Under the pieces are notes generated by a model. That model was given only the letters and a program-made list of their open reading frames with translations. It did no database searches and had not been told where the DNA came from. 29,208 nt of DNA from Zongyangia gallinarum (GTDB lineage Bacteria; Bacillota; Clostridia; Oscillospirales; Ruminococcaceae), in NCBI GenBank assembly GCA_904419315.1, contig CAJFQY010000025.1, positions 1 to 29,208 of the forward strand, read 5' to 3'. Every line of letters starts with the position of its first letter. The stretch's first letter is position 1. The position numbers and the translations under genes were made by a program. This document shows positions 8,105-15,694 of the stretch, piece by piece.

Positions 8105-8878
8105 TTATTTCGCCGGAATATGCCGGCGCTGCCGCGTCACCTCGTACATCAAAATTCCTGCCGCCACCGATGCGTTGAGGGAAGAAATCTTCCCACACAT
8201 AGGAAGGCTGACAATAAAATCACATTTTTCCTTGATCAAGCGGCTGATGCCGAAACCTTCCGCACCGATGACCAATCCCACACCGCCGGTATAGTCCTGG
8301 CTGCACCAGTTCTCGCCGTCCATATCGGCGCCATAAATCCACAGGCCCCGCTGCTTCATCTCGTCGATGGCAGAGGCCAGGTTGGATACCCGGGCCACCG
8401 GCAGATACTCACAGGCGCCGGCCGCCGTTTTGTACACCGTGGAGGTCAGCCCCACGCTGCGCCGTTTCGGGATCACGATTCCGTGGGCACCGCAGGCCTC
8501 CGCCGTCCGGATGATGGCGCCCAGGTTATGGGGATCCTCCAGCTCGTCGGCAATGAGGAGGAAAGGCGCTTCCCCCTGGGCCTGGGCCCTTGCAAAAATA
8601 TCGTCCAAGGTGGCATAATCATGGGCAGCTACAAAAGCTACCACCCCTTGGTGGTTAACCCCGGGACAGAGCTTATCCAGCTTCTGGGCGCTGGTCTCCC
8701 GAATCGGGATGCCTGCCTGTCTTGCCATAGCAGCAATCTTTCCGATACTGCCTTTGCCCTCGCCTGCCAATATATCTATTTTGTCAATCGTCCTCCCTGA
8801 CCGAAGGGCCTCCAAAACTGCGTTCCTTCCGGCCACTATGTCAGGATGCTGTCTCTGTTTTTTCTCTGCTGTTTCCAT
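8105..8878 (-). CDS. rlmB: 23S rRNA 2'-O-ribose methyltransferase, RlmB/TrmH (SpoU) family
   Basis: 257 residues, the usual length for RlmB/TrmH-type SPOUT enzymes, which methylate a ribose 2'-OH in 23S rRNA (G2251 in E. coli numbering) using S-adenosylmethionine. A short N-terminal RNA-binding domain (about 11-85, with GRNAVLEAL) is followed by the knotted catalytic domain. Motif 1 is DPHNLGAIIRTAEACG (115-130), motif 2 GLVIGAEGFGIS (201-212), motif 3 LPMCGKISSLNASVAAG (225-241). The start has GGGAGGA just upstream. A YacO-type member with a slightly different target is possible, since substrate cannot be read from sequence. It precedes the pseudo-P-type ATPase in the same direction and has an extended -10 promoter of its own. 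Confidence 0.92.
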   Translation of the reverse strand: METAEKKQRQHPDIVAGRNAVLEALRSGRTIDKIDILAGEGKGSIGKIAAMARQAGIPIRETSAQKLDKLCPGVNHQGVVAFVAAHDYATLDDIFARAQAQGEAPFLLIADELEDPHNLGAIIRTAEACGAHGIVIPKRRSVGLTSTVYKTAAGACEYLPVARVSNLASAIDEMKQRGLWIYGADMDGENWCSQDYTGGVGLVIGAEGFGISRLIKEKCDFIVSLPMCGKISSLNASVAAGILMYEVTRQRRHIPAK

Positions 8879-8997
8879 TATGTCCTCCCACCGCCTGCAT
8901 ACCGCCGAAAACGGCGGGACAGTTTCATTTTCTGCCCCTACAGGCCGGGTTCAGGCCAGCCTCTGCCCTGCTTGGGTAAAACTGTCCATATGGGGAT

Positions 8998-9006
8998 ATT
9001 ATACCA
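8998..9006 (-). promoter_or_regulatory. Extended -10 promoter upstream of rlmB
   Basis: The minus strand reads TGGTATAAT, a perfect -10 with the TGn extension; the -35 is weak (TTTTTA at 17 bases). A small hairpin CCGCCG-AAAA-CGGCGG (8902-8917) lies in the predicted leader just before the rlmB ribosome site. Confidence 0.6.
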
Positions 9007-9071
9007 TAGGTTGCCTCAAATAAAAACCGAAAATTCCCCATATTCTCCCCTTTGTTGCAAAAAATACATGT

Positions 9072-9362
9072 CTACAGCAGAAGCAGGGTCAATAGAATTC
9101 CGGCTATAACCAGAATCATCGCGGCGAGGAGGAGCAGTTTTTTCCGGGAAAACCGGCGCGCCTTTGGAAGGACCGGCAATGTACAGGCCATGGCTGCTGG
9201 CGCCTCTTTTTTCACCAAATCGATGTATTTTGCCGCTTTTTGGGCTAAATGGGCTTCACTTTCCCGAGACGCGCTGTCCTTTAAGATAAAAATCACCCGC
9301 TCAAAACATTCATTTTCTGGATTGACCACCTCAACCACCTTTTTGTTGACTCCTTTGAGCAT
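9072..9362 (-). CDS. Small tail-anchored membrane protein, unknown function
   Basis: 96 residues from ATG 9362, with GAGGGTGG upstream; a GTG three codons earlier is the alternative. Residues 1-60 form a soluble, mixed-charge domain (KGVNKKVVEVVNPE near the start, then an Ala-rich helix). A basic patch KARRFSRKK (67-75) is followed by a single hydrophobic helix that runs to the C-terminus (76-96), the layout of a tail-anchored protein with its N-terminus in the cytoplasm. It lies 193 bases upstream of rlmB on the same strand. I recall similar short proteins in other Clostridia, but no function can be given. Confidence 0.72.
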   Translation of the reverse strand: MLKGVNKKVVEVVNPENECFERVIFILKDSASRESEAHLAQKAAKYIDLVKKEAPAAMACTLPVLPKARRFSRKKLLLLAAMILVIAGILLTLLLL

Positions 9363-9371
9363 TTCTACCAC

Positions 9372-9775
9372 CCTCTCCCCGGACCTACCGGATAAAATCT
9401 ACCTCTATTTTGCTCCAGTTCTTTCCTGCCTATGCAGTTTCCCATTCAGGATTTTATCATCCTCTGTGCCCCTCTTTTTATCCTTCTTCCCACAATCCAC
9501 AAAAAACAGTGGAAAACCATGTGGAAAATGTGGAAAAGCTAGGTAAGCGACTGAAAAGATGCTGGTATTTTCAAAAAAATCCCCTTGTGGAACTTGTGGA
9601 AAGCGGATGGTGGAAAGAAAATTTACATCGCATTTTCATTCCCAACATCTTCTTTCGACATTCCTGTCATTCCCTATCCAAATGGGGCAATTGCTGGAAG
9701 GGACATGGTGATCCTGTCGTTTTCATGCTATAATTGAAAAATCAACATCGAAAGAAAAAGAAAGGGATCGAATTC
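9372..9775. other. Gene-free region with tandem DnaA-box-like 9-mers
   Basis: About 400 bases between divergent genes with no credible coding sequence. Between 9493 and 9617 it carries a cluster of TGTGGAAAA-like 9-mers in one orientation: 9508, 9520, 9529, 9586, 9595 and 9609. Two pairs (9520/9529 and 9586/9595) are exactly abutting. Each is about one to three mismatches from the DnaA box TGTGGATAA. The region ends with the promoter of the DNA glycosylase gene. Confidence 0.6.
9726..9734 (+). promoter_or_regulatory. Extended -10 promoter of the DNA glycosylase gene
   Basis: TGCTATAAT gives a perfect -10 with TGn extension, 41 bases before the ATG at 9776. No convincing -35 is present. Confidence 0.6.
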
Positions 9776-10609
9776 ATGCCCCTATGTTTGGCCGAACCTG
9801 TTGTAAAAATCCATTGTCCTGATTTTGACCTCGCTCAAACCCTAGACTGCGGTCAATGCTTCCGTTGGGAGATGCTAGAAGATGGCAGCTTCTCCGGCAT
9901 TGCCTTCGGAAAATACTGCCGGGTTTCGCAAGAGGGCGACACTATATCCTTTTTTGACATCACACCAGAGGACTTCAATGCCTTATGGCGGTCCTACTTC
10001 GACCTAGATCGTGACTATGGCGCTTTAAAGGAGCGGCTCTCCCAGAACCCCATTTTGGCCGAAGCCGCCCGCTTTGCACCCGGTATCCGCATTCTCCACC
10101 AGGATCACTGGGAAGCCCTGTGCTCCTTTATCCTCAGCCAGAACAACAACATTAAGCGGATCAAAGGATTGGTCCGCCGGCTATGCGAGCAATTTGGAGA
10201 ACCGGTAGAAGGGGGATACGCCTTTCCCAGCGCCCATCGGCTGGCGGAGCTTTCCCCCGATGACCTTGGGCCGGTGCGATGCGGATTTCGCGCTAAATAC
10301 CTGGTGGATGCGGCCCGGAAGGTGGCCAGCGGACAGATTAACCTTACCCAGGTGGAAACCATGGATGTGGAAACGGCCCGGGAAACACTGATGCAGATTC
10401 ATGGTGTGGGGCCCAAAGTGGCTGAATGCGCGCTGCTTTACGGTTTTGGCCGGATGGAGTGCTGCCCCATGGACGTTTGGATGAAAAAATGCGTCACCAC
10501 CCTGTATCCCCAGGGGCTGCCTGCCTGTACCCAGGGCATCGAGGGCATCGCTCAGCAGTATCTGTTCCACTACAGCCGCTGCCACCCCCAGCTCTTCGGT
10601 CAAAAATAA
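9776..10609 (+). CDS. OGG-type 8-oxoguanine DNA glycosylase/AP lyase (HhH-GPD family)
   Basis: 277 residues. The ATG at 9776 is preferred because AAAGGG precedes it by nine bases; a TTG 14 codons upstream lies in the promoter. The N-terminal OGG domain shows the hallmark LDCGQCFRWE. The HhH-GPD domain follows with LCSFILSQNNNIKRIKGLVR, and then the hairpin IHGVGPKVAECALLYG. Lys214 in GPKVAE and Asp233 in PMDVWMKK are 19 residues apart, the same spacing as catalytic Lys249 and Asp268 of human OGG1, so both base excision and strand cleavage are expected. It would remove oxidised guanine from DNA. Annotation pipelines may call it DNA-3-methyladenine glycosylase 2, but the Lys argues for OGG. It appears monocistronic. 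Confidence 0.9.
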   Translation: MPLCLAEPVVKIHCPDFDLAQTLDCGQCFRWEMLEDGSFSGIAFGKYCRVSQEGDTISFFDITPEDFNALWRSYFDLDRDYGALKERLSQNPILAEAARFAPGIRILHQDHWEALCSFILSQNNNIKRIKGLVRRLCEQFGEPVEGGYAFPSAHRLAELSPDDLGPVRCGFRAKYLVDAARKVASGQINLTQVETMDVETARETLMQIHGVGPKVAECALLYGFGRMECCPMDVWMKKCVTTLYPQGLPACTQGIEGIAQQYLFHYSRCHPQLFGQK

Positions 10610-10681
10610 ACTTTAAGCAGAAGTGACAGATAAATTCCTGACATTTTTATGTCAAAAGTCTAAATAAAGCTACGATTTTCC

Positions 10682-10710
10682 TTGGTTCTTTTCCTAAACT
10701 ATGGTATAAT
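10682..10710 (+). promoter_or_regulatory. Sigma-A-type promoter of fba
   Basis: TTGGTT (10682-10687), a 17-base spacer and TATAAT (10705-10710), with a TGG extension next to the -10. Transcription would start about 25-30 bases before the fba ATG. Confidence 0.82.
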
Positions 10711-10743
10711 AAAATTACATCAACATGTAGGAGAGTGATTCCA

Positions 10744-11682
10744 ATGGCATTAGTAAATACAAGGGAAATGTTCAAGAAAGCCTACGACGGCGGTTACGCA
10801 ATCGGCGCATTCAATGTCAACAACATGGAAATCGTCCAGGGCATTACCGAAGCCTGTCAGGAGCTAAACGCTCCGGTTATCCTTCAGGTTTCCGCTGGCG
10901 CCCGTAAATATGCCAACCACACCTATCTGGTCAAATTGGTAGAGGCCGCAGTGCAGGAAAACCCCAACATCCCCATCGCCCTGCACCTGGATCATGGCTC
11001 TTCCTTTGAGCTGTGCAAAGACTGCATCGACGGCGGTTTTACCTCCGTTATGATCGACGGTTCTCACCTTCCCTTTGAGGAGAACGTTGAGTTGGCACAC
11101 AAGGTAGCAGAATATGCCCATAAATATAACGTTACTGTAGAGGCGGAGCTCGGCCGTCTGGCTGGCATCGAGGATGCAGTTAACGTTAGCGCAGAAGATG
11201 CTTCTTATACAAATCCCGCAGAGGTTCAGGCTTTTGTTGAGCAGACTGGCGTTGATTCCCTGGCTATTGCTATCGGGACAAGCCATGGTGCCTACAAATT
11301 TAAACCCGGTCAGAAACCTCAGCTGCGCTTTGATATTCTCGAAGAGGTCGGCAAACGTCTGCCCGGCTTCCCCATTGTTCTGCACGGTGCTTCCTCCGTC
11401 ATTCCTGAATTTGTCGAAATGATCAACAAATACGGCGGCCAGATGCCCGACGCCATCGGTATCCCCGAGGATATGCTCCGCCAGGCCGCAACCATGGCGG
11501 TATGCAAAATCAACGTGGACTCCGACCTGCGCCTAGCAATGACCGGCACCATCCGCAAATACTTCGCTGAGAATCCCAGCCACTTTGACCCGCGTCAGTA
11601 CCTGGCCCCGGCCCGTACCGCTATCAAAGATATGGTGGCCCACAAGATCAATACTGTTCTGGGCTGCGCTGGCAAAGCGTAA
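10744..11682 (+). CDS. fba: Class II fructose-1,6-bisphosphate aldolase
   Basis: 312 residues of a zinc-dependent TIM-barrel aldolase that interconverts fructose-1,6-bisphosphate with glyceraldehyde-3-phosphate and dihydroxyacetone phosphate. The start is ATG 10744 with GGAG ten bases upstream; the GTG three codons earlier is not needed. Class II features are HLDHGSSFE (Asp83 base, His84 zinc ligand), MIDGSHLPFEEN, VEAELGRLAG, the second zinc His181 in IGTSHGAYK, and the third His214 in IVLHGASS. Overall it resembles the longer Clostridia type, with an insert around 145-160. It is single, has a strong promoter and a strong terminator, as expected for a highly expressed glycolytic gene. Tagatose-bisphosphate aldolase is a less likely alternative. 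Confidence 0.95.
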   Translation: MALVNTREMFKKAYDGGYAIGAFNVNNMEIVQGITEACQELNAPVILQVSAGARKYANHTYLVKLVEAAVQENPNIPIALHLDHGSSFELCKDCIDGGFTSVMIDGSHLPFEENVELAHKVAEYAHKYNVTVEAELGRLAGIEDAVNVSAEDASYTNPAEVQAFVEQTGVDSLAIAIGTSHGAYKFKPGQKPQLRFDILEEVGKRLPGFPIVLHGASSVIPEFVEMINKYGGQMPDAIGIPEDMLRQAATMAVCKINVDSDLRLAMTGTIRKYFAENPSHFDPRQYLAPARTAIKDMVAHKINTVLGCAGKA

Positions 11683-11701
11683 AAATATTTCCTGATCCAA
11701 T

Positions 11702-11732
11702 AAAACCGGCGGACAATCGTCCGCCGGTTTTT
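11702..11732 (+). terminator. Intrinsic terminator of fba
   Basis: A perfect 13-bp stem (11702-11714 with 11719-11731) with loop AATC and a five-T tract, 20 bases after the fba stop. Confidence 0.93.
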
Positions 11733-11750
11733 CTTATTGTCTTTTCCAGA

Positions 11751-11790
11751 TACAGAAAGAAGGCTGCTTGAGGGCAGCCTTCTTTCTGTA
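11751..11790 (-). terminator. Long hairpin, probable terminator of spoIIE
   Basis: A perfect 17-bp stem (11751-11767 with 11774-11790) with a six-base loop. It lies 77 bases after the spoIIE stop on the minus strand; the A/T-rich outer stem would provide pyrimidine-rich RNA. It has no clean T run in either direction. Confidence 0.65.
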
Positions 11791-11867
11791 TAGAGGGGAT
11801 GGGAAGGGATCATGAACTTGGCGTTCATGGGGAACTATACGATAAATAAGAGGATCGCAAAAATCAT

Positions 11868-14195
11868 CTAAGAAACCCGGGAAATTCTGGCGGCAATGAC
11901 GGTAATATCGTCATCATGTCCAGCGGGCTGCCGCTTTTGGGCCTGGGTAATCAGCCTCTGGGTCAGCTCCTCCGCATCCTTTCTCCCGTAAGTTTCAATT
12001 TCCGCCTGAATCCACTCTTCGTCGGGAGCCAGGCACCCGTCGGAGACCATAACCACCAGGTCGTTGTCTCCCAAAGTCATACTCTTCTTCTCAAAACCGA
12101 CGCCCATGAGAATCCCCGCCGGCAGGGAGGAGCTTTCTATCCGGACCACCTTGTTTCCGTGCCGCACAAAGGTGGGAGCGGCCCCTGCCTTCAGAAATTG
12201 GGCAATGCCGGTAAACAGGTCGATGGATACAATGTCCAGAGTGGCCAGCGATTCCTCTCCGGATTTGATGAGCAGGGAGGAATTGACCATCTTCAGCGCC
12301 GCGTCGTAGTCGACGCCTGCCTTCAGAAGTTCAGAGATCAGCCTTGCCGCCATGGCGCCGTCCACCGCTGCCCGCTTTCCGCTGCCCATGCCGTCGCTGA
12401 TGATCAGATTGGTCCGGCCCTTGCTGTCCACAAAGCAGTCATAGGCGTCCCCGCAGAGCTTGGCCCCTCCCGCGTTGTGCTGGGCGATAGACCATCTGGC
12501 CACAAAGTTGGGGCTTTCCATAAAGGTGAGCTTAATCATGTCGTCGGCGTTCTGGATAATCGGATAGTCAAACTCCCGCTCACAGATTTCCGACAGATCC
12601 ATGGCCAGGTTCTTTTTTGAAATCCTATGCCGCTGCCGGTCCCGGATGGTCACCTCCGCCGTCACTCGGGAAAAGCGGTCCTCATAGCAATTGACATAGA
12701 GCGGCTCCAGCTCATTTTTCTTCATGACCTCTGTCACATTTTTGACCATCTCCCCATCAATGCTGCGGATATCCGCCATCTCCGCCGACATGGCGTCCAG
12801 CATCATGGAGATGCCCTCAAACTGGTCGGTGACCACCCCGCGGATCTGGGTCACCTTTCTGCCCATGGCCGCCTCGGTCAAATAGTGGCTGTAGTTATGG
12901 TTAATTTCCTCCAAAAGTTCCTCCAGCTTACAGCAGCGTTTGACCAGATGCTCTGGCACATCCTCCTTGGAAACACTGCCCTGTTCCTTGAGCCCTGCTA
13001 CCATGTTGTTAAAGGCATCGATGGTGTTGGTATAATTGGTTTCATAGCAGAAAGCGTTCATCCCGCACCGGGCGCAGACCTTATCCGCCGCCCGATTGTA
13101 GACGGTGCTGATGTCGCTGGCGCTGAGTTTGGTCAGCTTGTCCGACACCGCCCGGGTCGTCTTGGCAATATCCGTCATGGCAGTGGAAGCAAAGTGCAGC
13201 CTGCCTGCCACAATATTTTTGATGTCCAGCAGCCGGTTGAGATCCACATGGGGCTGGGCAAGCTCCCGGACCGAGGTAAAAACAGACGCCGGAAGGAACA
13301 TAAAAACAACCGTGGCGCCAAAGACTTCATAAAGGGTGGAATAGACATCCAGTCCTGCGCCGGAGACCAAGGCACTGACCGCGTTGACCACAATGAAGAT
13401 GCCGCAGGAGGCCACCCTCCCAAAGGAGGAAAAGACCCCCGCCAGAAGGCCGCCTAAACCATAGGACATGACCAGATGTCCGTACTGCTGACTAATGAGC
13501 CCCATGGCAACACCGGTTGAGATACCGGTAACCGCTCCGCCCGGTCCACCCAGGGAAAAGGCGGCAATCAAGGTCACCAGGACACATATCATCCGACCGA
13601 TAGAAAATCCGCCAATCTGCATAGATCCCAGAGCTATGAGCAATATCCCCAGGGAGATCATGAGACAGGGCGCGCTGGCACTGTAAAATTCCCGCAGGCT
13701 CTTGGTGGTATCCATCAGCTCCAGGGCCTTGGCGAGGAAATAGGTGCTGCCGGCAGCCAGAGCTCCTTCGGCGAAGGCCATGATGACAGAGAAAATCTCG
13801 ATCTGGGGCATGGCCAGGATGTTGGTGGCAAACAAGGCGGCAAACGCTACGGCACAGGAAAACGCCATGTTGCGGCGCAAGGGCCGAATCTTGTTGAGGG
13901 TCCAGCGGACGCCGATGACAATGAGTACTGCCACCACATATTTCATGCTGGAATCGCTGGTAATTGGCACCAGGTAACCGATGAGGGTCCCCGCAAAAGC
14001 GGCGATGGCGTAATCATAGCTCATGGCGGCGGCAAATGCCACCCCAAAAGGAGCGATAGATTCAATCATCACCGCATTGGCAAAAATATATCCCAGCAGC
14101 GCCGTCAGCAGAAACAGGAAAACCACCCGATGTTCCCGCAGAAAGTCAGAAATCTTCTCTGAAATTCCCGAAGCGGTAGCTGGCATGTTCTTCAT
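11868..14195 (-). CDS. spoIIE: Stage II sporulation protein E, serine phosphatase
   Basis: 775 residues. SpoIIE is a septal membrane PP2C phosphatase that dephosphorylates SpoIIAA and so releases sigma-F in the forespore. Residues 20-310 hold about ten hydrophobic helices. The central regulatory part (about 315-560) has a Cys cluster CARCGMNAFC (374-383). The C-terminal PP2C domain shows CGDAYD (Asp583), SDGMGSGK (Asp601), VSDGCLAPDEEW (Asp719) and GHDDDITV (760-767), the metal-binding aspartates expected for activity. The start has GGGAGGG seven bases upstream. It is transcribed alone from a promoter with 21-bp spacing, as reported for B. subtilis spoIIE. Its presence strongly supports an endospore-forming lifestyle. 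Confidence 0.96.
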   Translation of the reverse strand: MKNMPATASGISEKISDFLREHRVVFLFLLTALLGYIFANAVMIESIAPFGVAFAAAMSYDYAIAAFAGTLIGYLVPITSDSSMKYVVAVLIVIGVRWTLNKIRPLRRNMAFSCAVAFAALFATNILAMPQIEIFSVIMAFAEGALAAGSTYFLAKALELMDTTKSLREFYSASAPCLMISLGILLIALGSMQIGGFSIGRMICVLVTLIAAFSLGGPGGAVTGISTGVAMGLISQQYGHLVMSYGLGGLLAGVFSSFGRVASCGIFIVVNAVSALVSGAGLDVYSTLYEVFGATVVFMFLPASVFTSVRELAQPHVDLNRLLDIKNIVAGRLHFASTAMTDIAKTTRAVSDKLTKLSASDISTVYNRAADKVCARCGMNAFCYETNYTNTIDAFNNMVAGLKEQGSVSKEDVPEHLVKRCCKLEELLEEINHNYSHYLTEAAMGRKVTQIRGVVTDQFEGISMMLDAMSAEMADIRSIDGEMVKNVTEVMKKNELEPLYVNCYEDRFSRVTAEVTIRDRQRHRISKKNLAMDLSEICEREFDYPIIQNADDMIKLTFMESPNFVARWSIAQHNAGGAKLCGDAYDCFVDSKGRTNLIISDGMGSGKRAAVDGAMAARLISELLKAGVDYDAALKMVNSSLLIKSGEESLATLDIVSIDLFTGIAQFLKAGAAPTFVRHGNKVVRIESSSLPAGILMGVGFEKKSMTLGDNDLVVMVSDGCLAPDEEWIQAEIETYGRKDAEELTQRLITQAQKRQPAGHDDDITVIAARISRVS

Positions 14196-14275
14196 CTGTT
14201 TTCCCTCCCTTTCTGGAATAAATGTGAAATCAAAAGCATAGGATGATTATTTGGAAATTATTTCCTTTTGTTGTA

Positions 14276-14308
14276 ATTATAGCCTGTCCCAGCGAAAAAC
14301 CTTGTCAC
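14276..14308 (-). promoter_or_regulatory. spoIIE promoter with 21-bp spacing, probable Spo0A control
   Basis: On the minus strand the -35 is GTGACA (14303-14308) and the -10 is TATAAT (14276-14281), separated by 21 bases instead of 17. This unusual spacing is a known feature of the Spo0A-activated, sigma-A-dependent B. subtilis spoIIE promoter. TTTTGTC sequences at 14323 and 14365, and TTGTCACAA over the -35, resemble partial Spo0A boxes. Confidence 0.65.
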
Positions 14309-14492
14309 AATCCCACCGATTTTTTTGTCTGTTTGACGGTGATCGCCCTAAAAGGCGGGGAAATTTTGTCTTTTCGATCAAGAAGGGGCCCTATGAAAAT
14401 CAAATTGTGAAAGATTCCCTTTTCACCAGTACTGGATTGTGATAAAATAAATATAATAATATTCTGTTAAATTATCAGAAAGGATGACCCTT

Positions 14493-15680
14493 ATGAATTA
14501 TACATTTTCCGATAAAATGGAGGCGCTGCAGCCTTCTGCCATCCGGGAAATTTTGAAAGCTACGGCTGACCCTAATATCATCTCCTTTGCCGCAGGCAAT
14601 CCGGCACCTGAGGCCTTCCCCTGTGAGGCGGTAGAAAAAATTACCGCTGAAATTATGGGACAAAATCCCATCGGTGCCCTTCAGTATTCCATCTCCGAGG
14701 GGTATCCTCCCCTGCGGGACATGATGAAGGAAATGTGCCGCAGCCGGTATGGCGTCATGGGGGAAGACGACGACCTCATCATCGTTTCCGGCGCCCAACA
14801 GGGCATCGATCTGGTCTGCAAATGCCTTTGCAATGAAGGGGATACCATTATTGTGGAAAACCCCAGCTTTGTAGGAGCACTCAATACCCTTCGCTCCTAT
14901 AACGCCAACCTGGTGGGCGTTGCGATGGACCAAGACGGTATCAACATCGAAAAACTGGAAGAAGCGCTGAAGGCAAATTCCAATACCAAGCTCATGTATC
15001 TCATCCCCAACTTCCAGAATCCCTCCGGCATTACCATGAGCTATGAGAAGAGAAAGGCCGTCTATGCCCTGGCCAAAAAATACGGCGTCATCATCTTAGA
15101 AGACAATCCCTATGGCGAACTGCGTTTTCGTGGTGAAGATGTACCCGCCATCAAAACCTTGGATGAGGATGGGCTGGTCGTCTACTGCGGCAGCTTCTCC
15201 AAGGTTCTCTCCCCCGGCCTGCGGGTAGGATACCTGGTCGCCAACAAAAATCTTATGGGCAAGATTGTAGTAGCCAAACAGTGTACCGACGTGCATACGA
15301 CCATCCTTAGCCAGATGATCTGTGAGCGGTTCTTGGCAGAGTATGATTTTGATCAGCACATTGCGAATCTGCGGGAGATTTACCGTAAAAAATGCGGACT
15401 GATGATCTCTGAAATGGACAAGCATTTCAGTCCCAATGTAACCCATACCAACCCGGAGGGAGGACTTTTCCTCTGGTGCACCCTGCCGCAGGGCAGCGAT
15501 ATGCTCGGCTTCTGCCAGAAGGCTGTAGAAAACGGCGTGGCCATGGTGCCGGGTAATGCCTTTATGGCCCAGGCCACCGATCCGACCACCTCTTTCCGCA
15601 TGAATTTCTCCACTCCCACCGATGAGAAGATCATTGAGGGCTGTGAGATTTTAGGCCGGCTGACCAAAGAAATGTTCTAA
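14493..15680 (+). CDS. PLP-dependent aminotransferase, class I/II (2-aminoadipate/MocR-like type)
   Basis: 395 residues. ATG 14493 is chosen because AAAGGA precedes it by eight bases; the ATG at 14484 directly abuts that ribosome site. The fold-type I features are SGAQQGIDLVCK (cofactor phosphate loop), NFQNPSG (Asn/Pro substrate region), EDNPYGELRF (Asp for the pyridine nitrogen) and CGSFSKVLSPGLRVGY with the Schiff-base Lys237. The opening ISFAAGNPAPEAFP is typical of 2-aminoadipate/kynurenine-type aminotransferases and of the enzyme half of MocR regulators, but no GntR DNA-binding domain is attached. Substrate is not determinable; an amino acid/2-oxo acid pair is likely. A TATAAT at 14452-14457 may be its -10. 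trpS follows after 14 bases, so the two are probably co-transcribed. Confidence 0.88.
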   Translation: MNYTFSDKMEALQPSAIREILKATADPNIISFAAGNPAPEAFPCEAVEKITAEIMGQNPIGALQYSISEGYPPLRDMMKEMCRSRYGVMGEDDDLIIVSGAQQGIDLVCKCLCNEGDTIIVENPSFVGALNTLRSYNANLVGVAMDQDGINIEKLEEALKANSNTKLMYLIPNFQNPSGITMSYEKRKAVYALAKKYGVIILEDNPYGELRFRGEDVPAIKTLDEDGLVVYCGSFSKVLSPGLRVGYLVANKNLMGKIVVAKQCTDVHTTILSQMICERFLAEYDFDQHIANLREIYRKKCGLMISEMDKHFSPNVTHTNPEGGLFLWCTLPQGSDMLGFCQKAVENGVAMVPGNAFMAQATDPTTSFRMNFSTPTDEKIIEGCEILGRLTKEMF

Positions 15681-15694
15681 AGGAGCTTTTTGCT

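Noticed and set aside
7898..8800. Plus-strand open frame of 300 codons across the rlmB / pseudo-ATPase junction
   Set aside because: Covers two real minus-strand genes and their gap; composition typical of an antisense shadow.
9410..9733. Plus-strand open frame of 107 codons with Val-Glu-Asn repeats
   Set aside because: The repeats come from the TGTGGAAAA DNA units, there is no ribosome site, and such proteins are a typical spurious annotation.
9372..9775. Replication origin
   Set aside because: The boxes are imperfect and no dnaA, dnaN, rpmH or gidA gene is nearby.
10639..10654. Hairpin TGACAT/ATGTCA as terminator of the glycosylase gene
   Set aside because: A six-bp AT-rich stem with no T tract; too weak to call.
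15681..15694. T-box leader for trpS
   Set aside because: Only 14 bases separate trpS from the previous gene; no room for a leader RNA.
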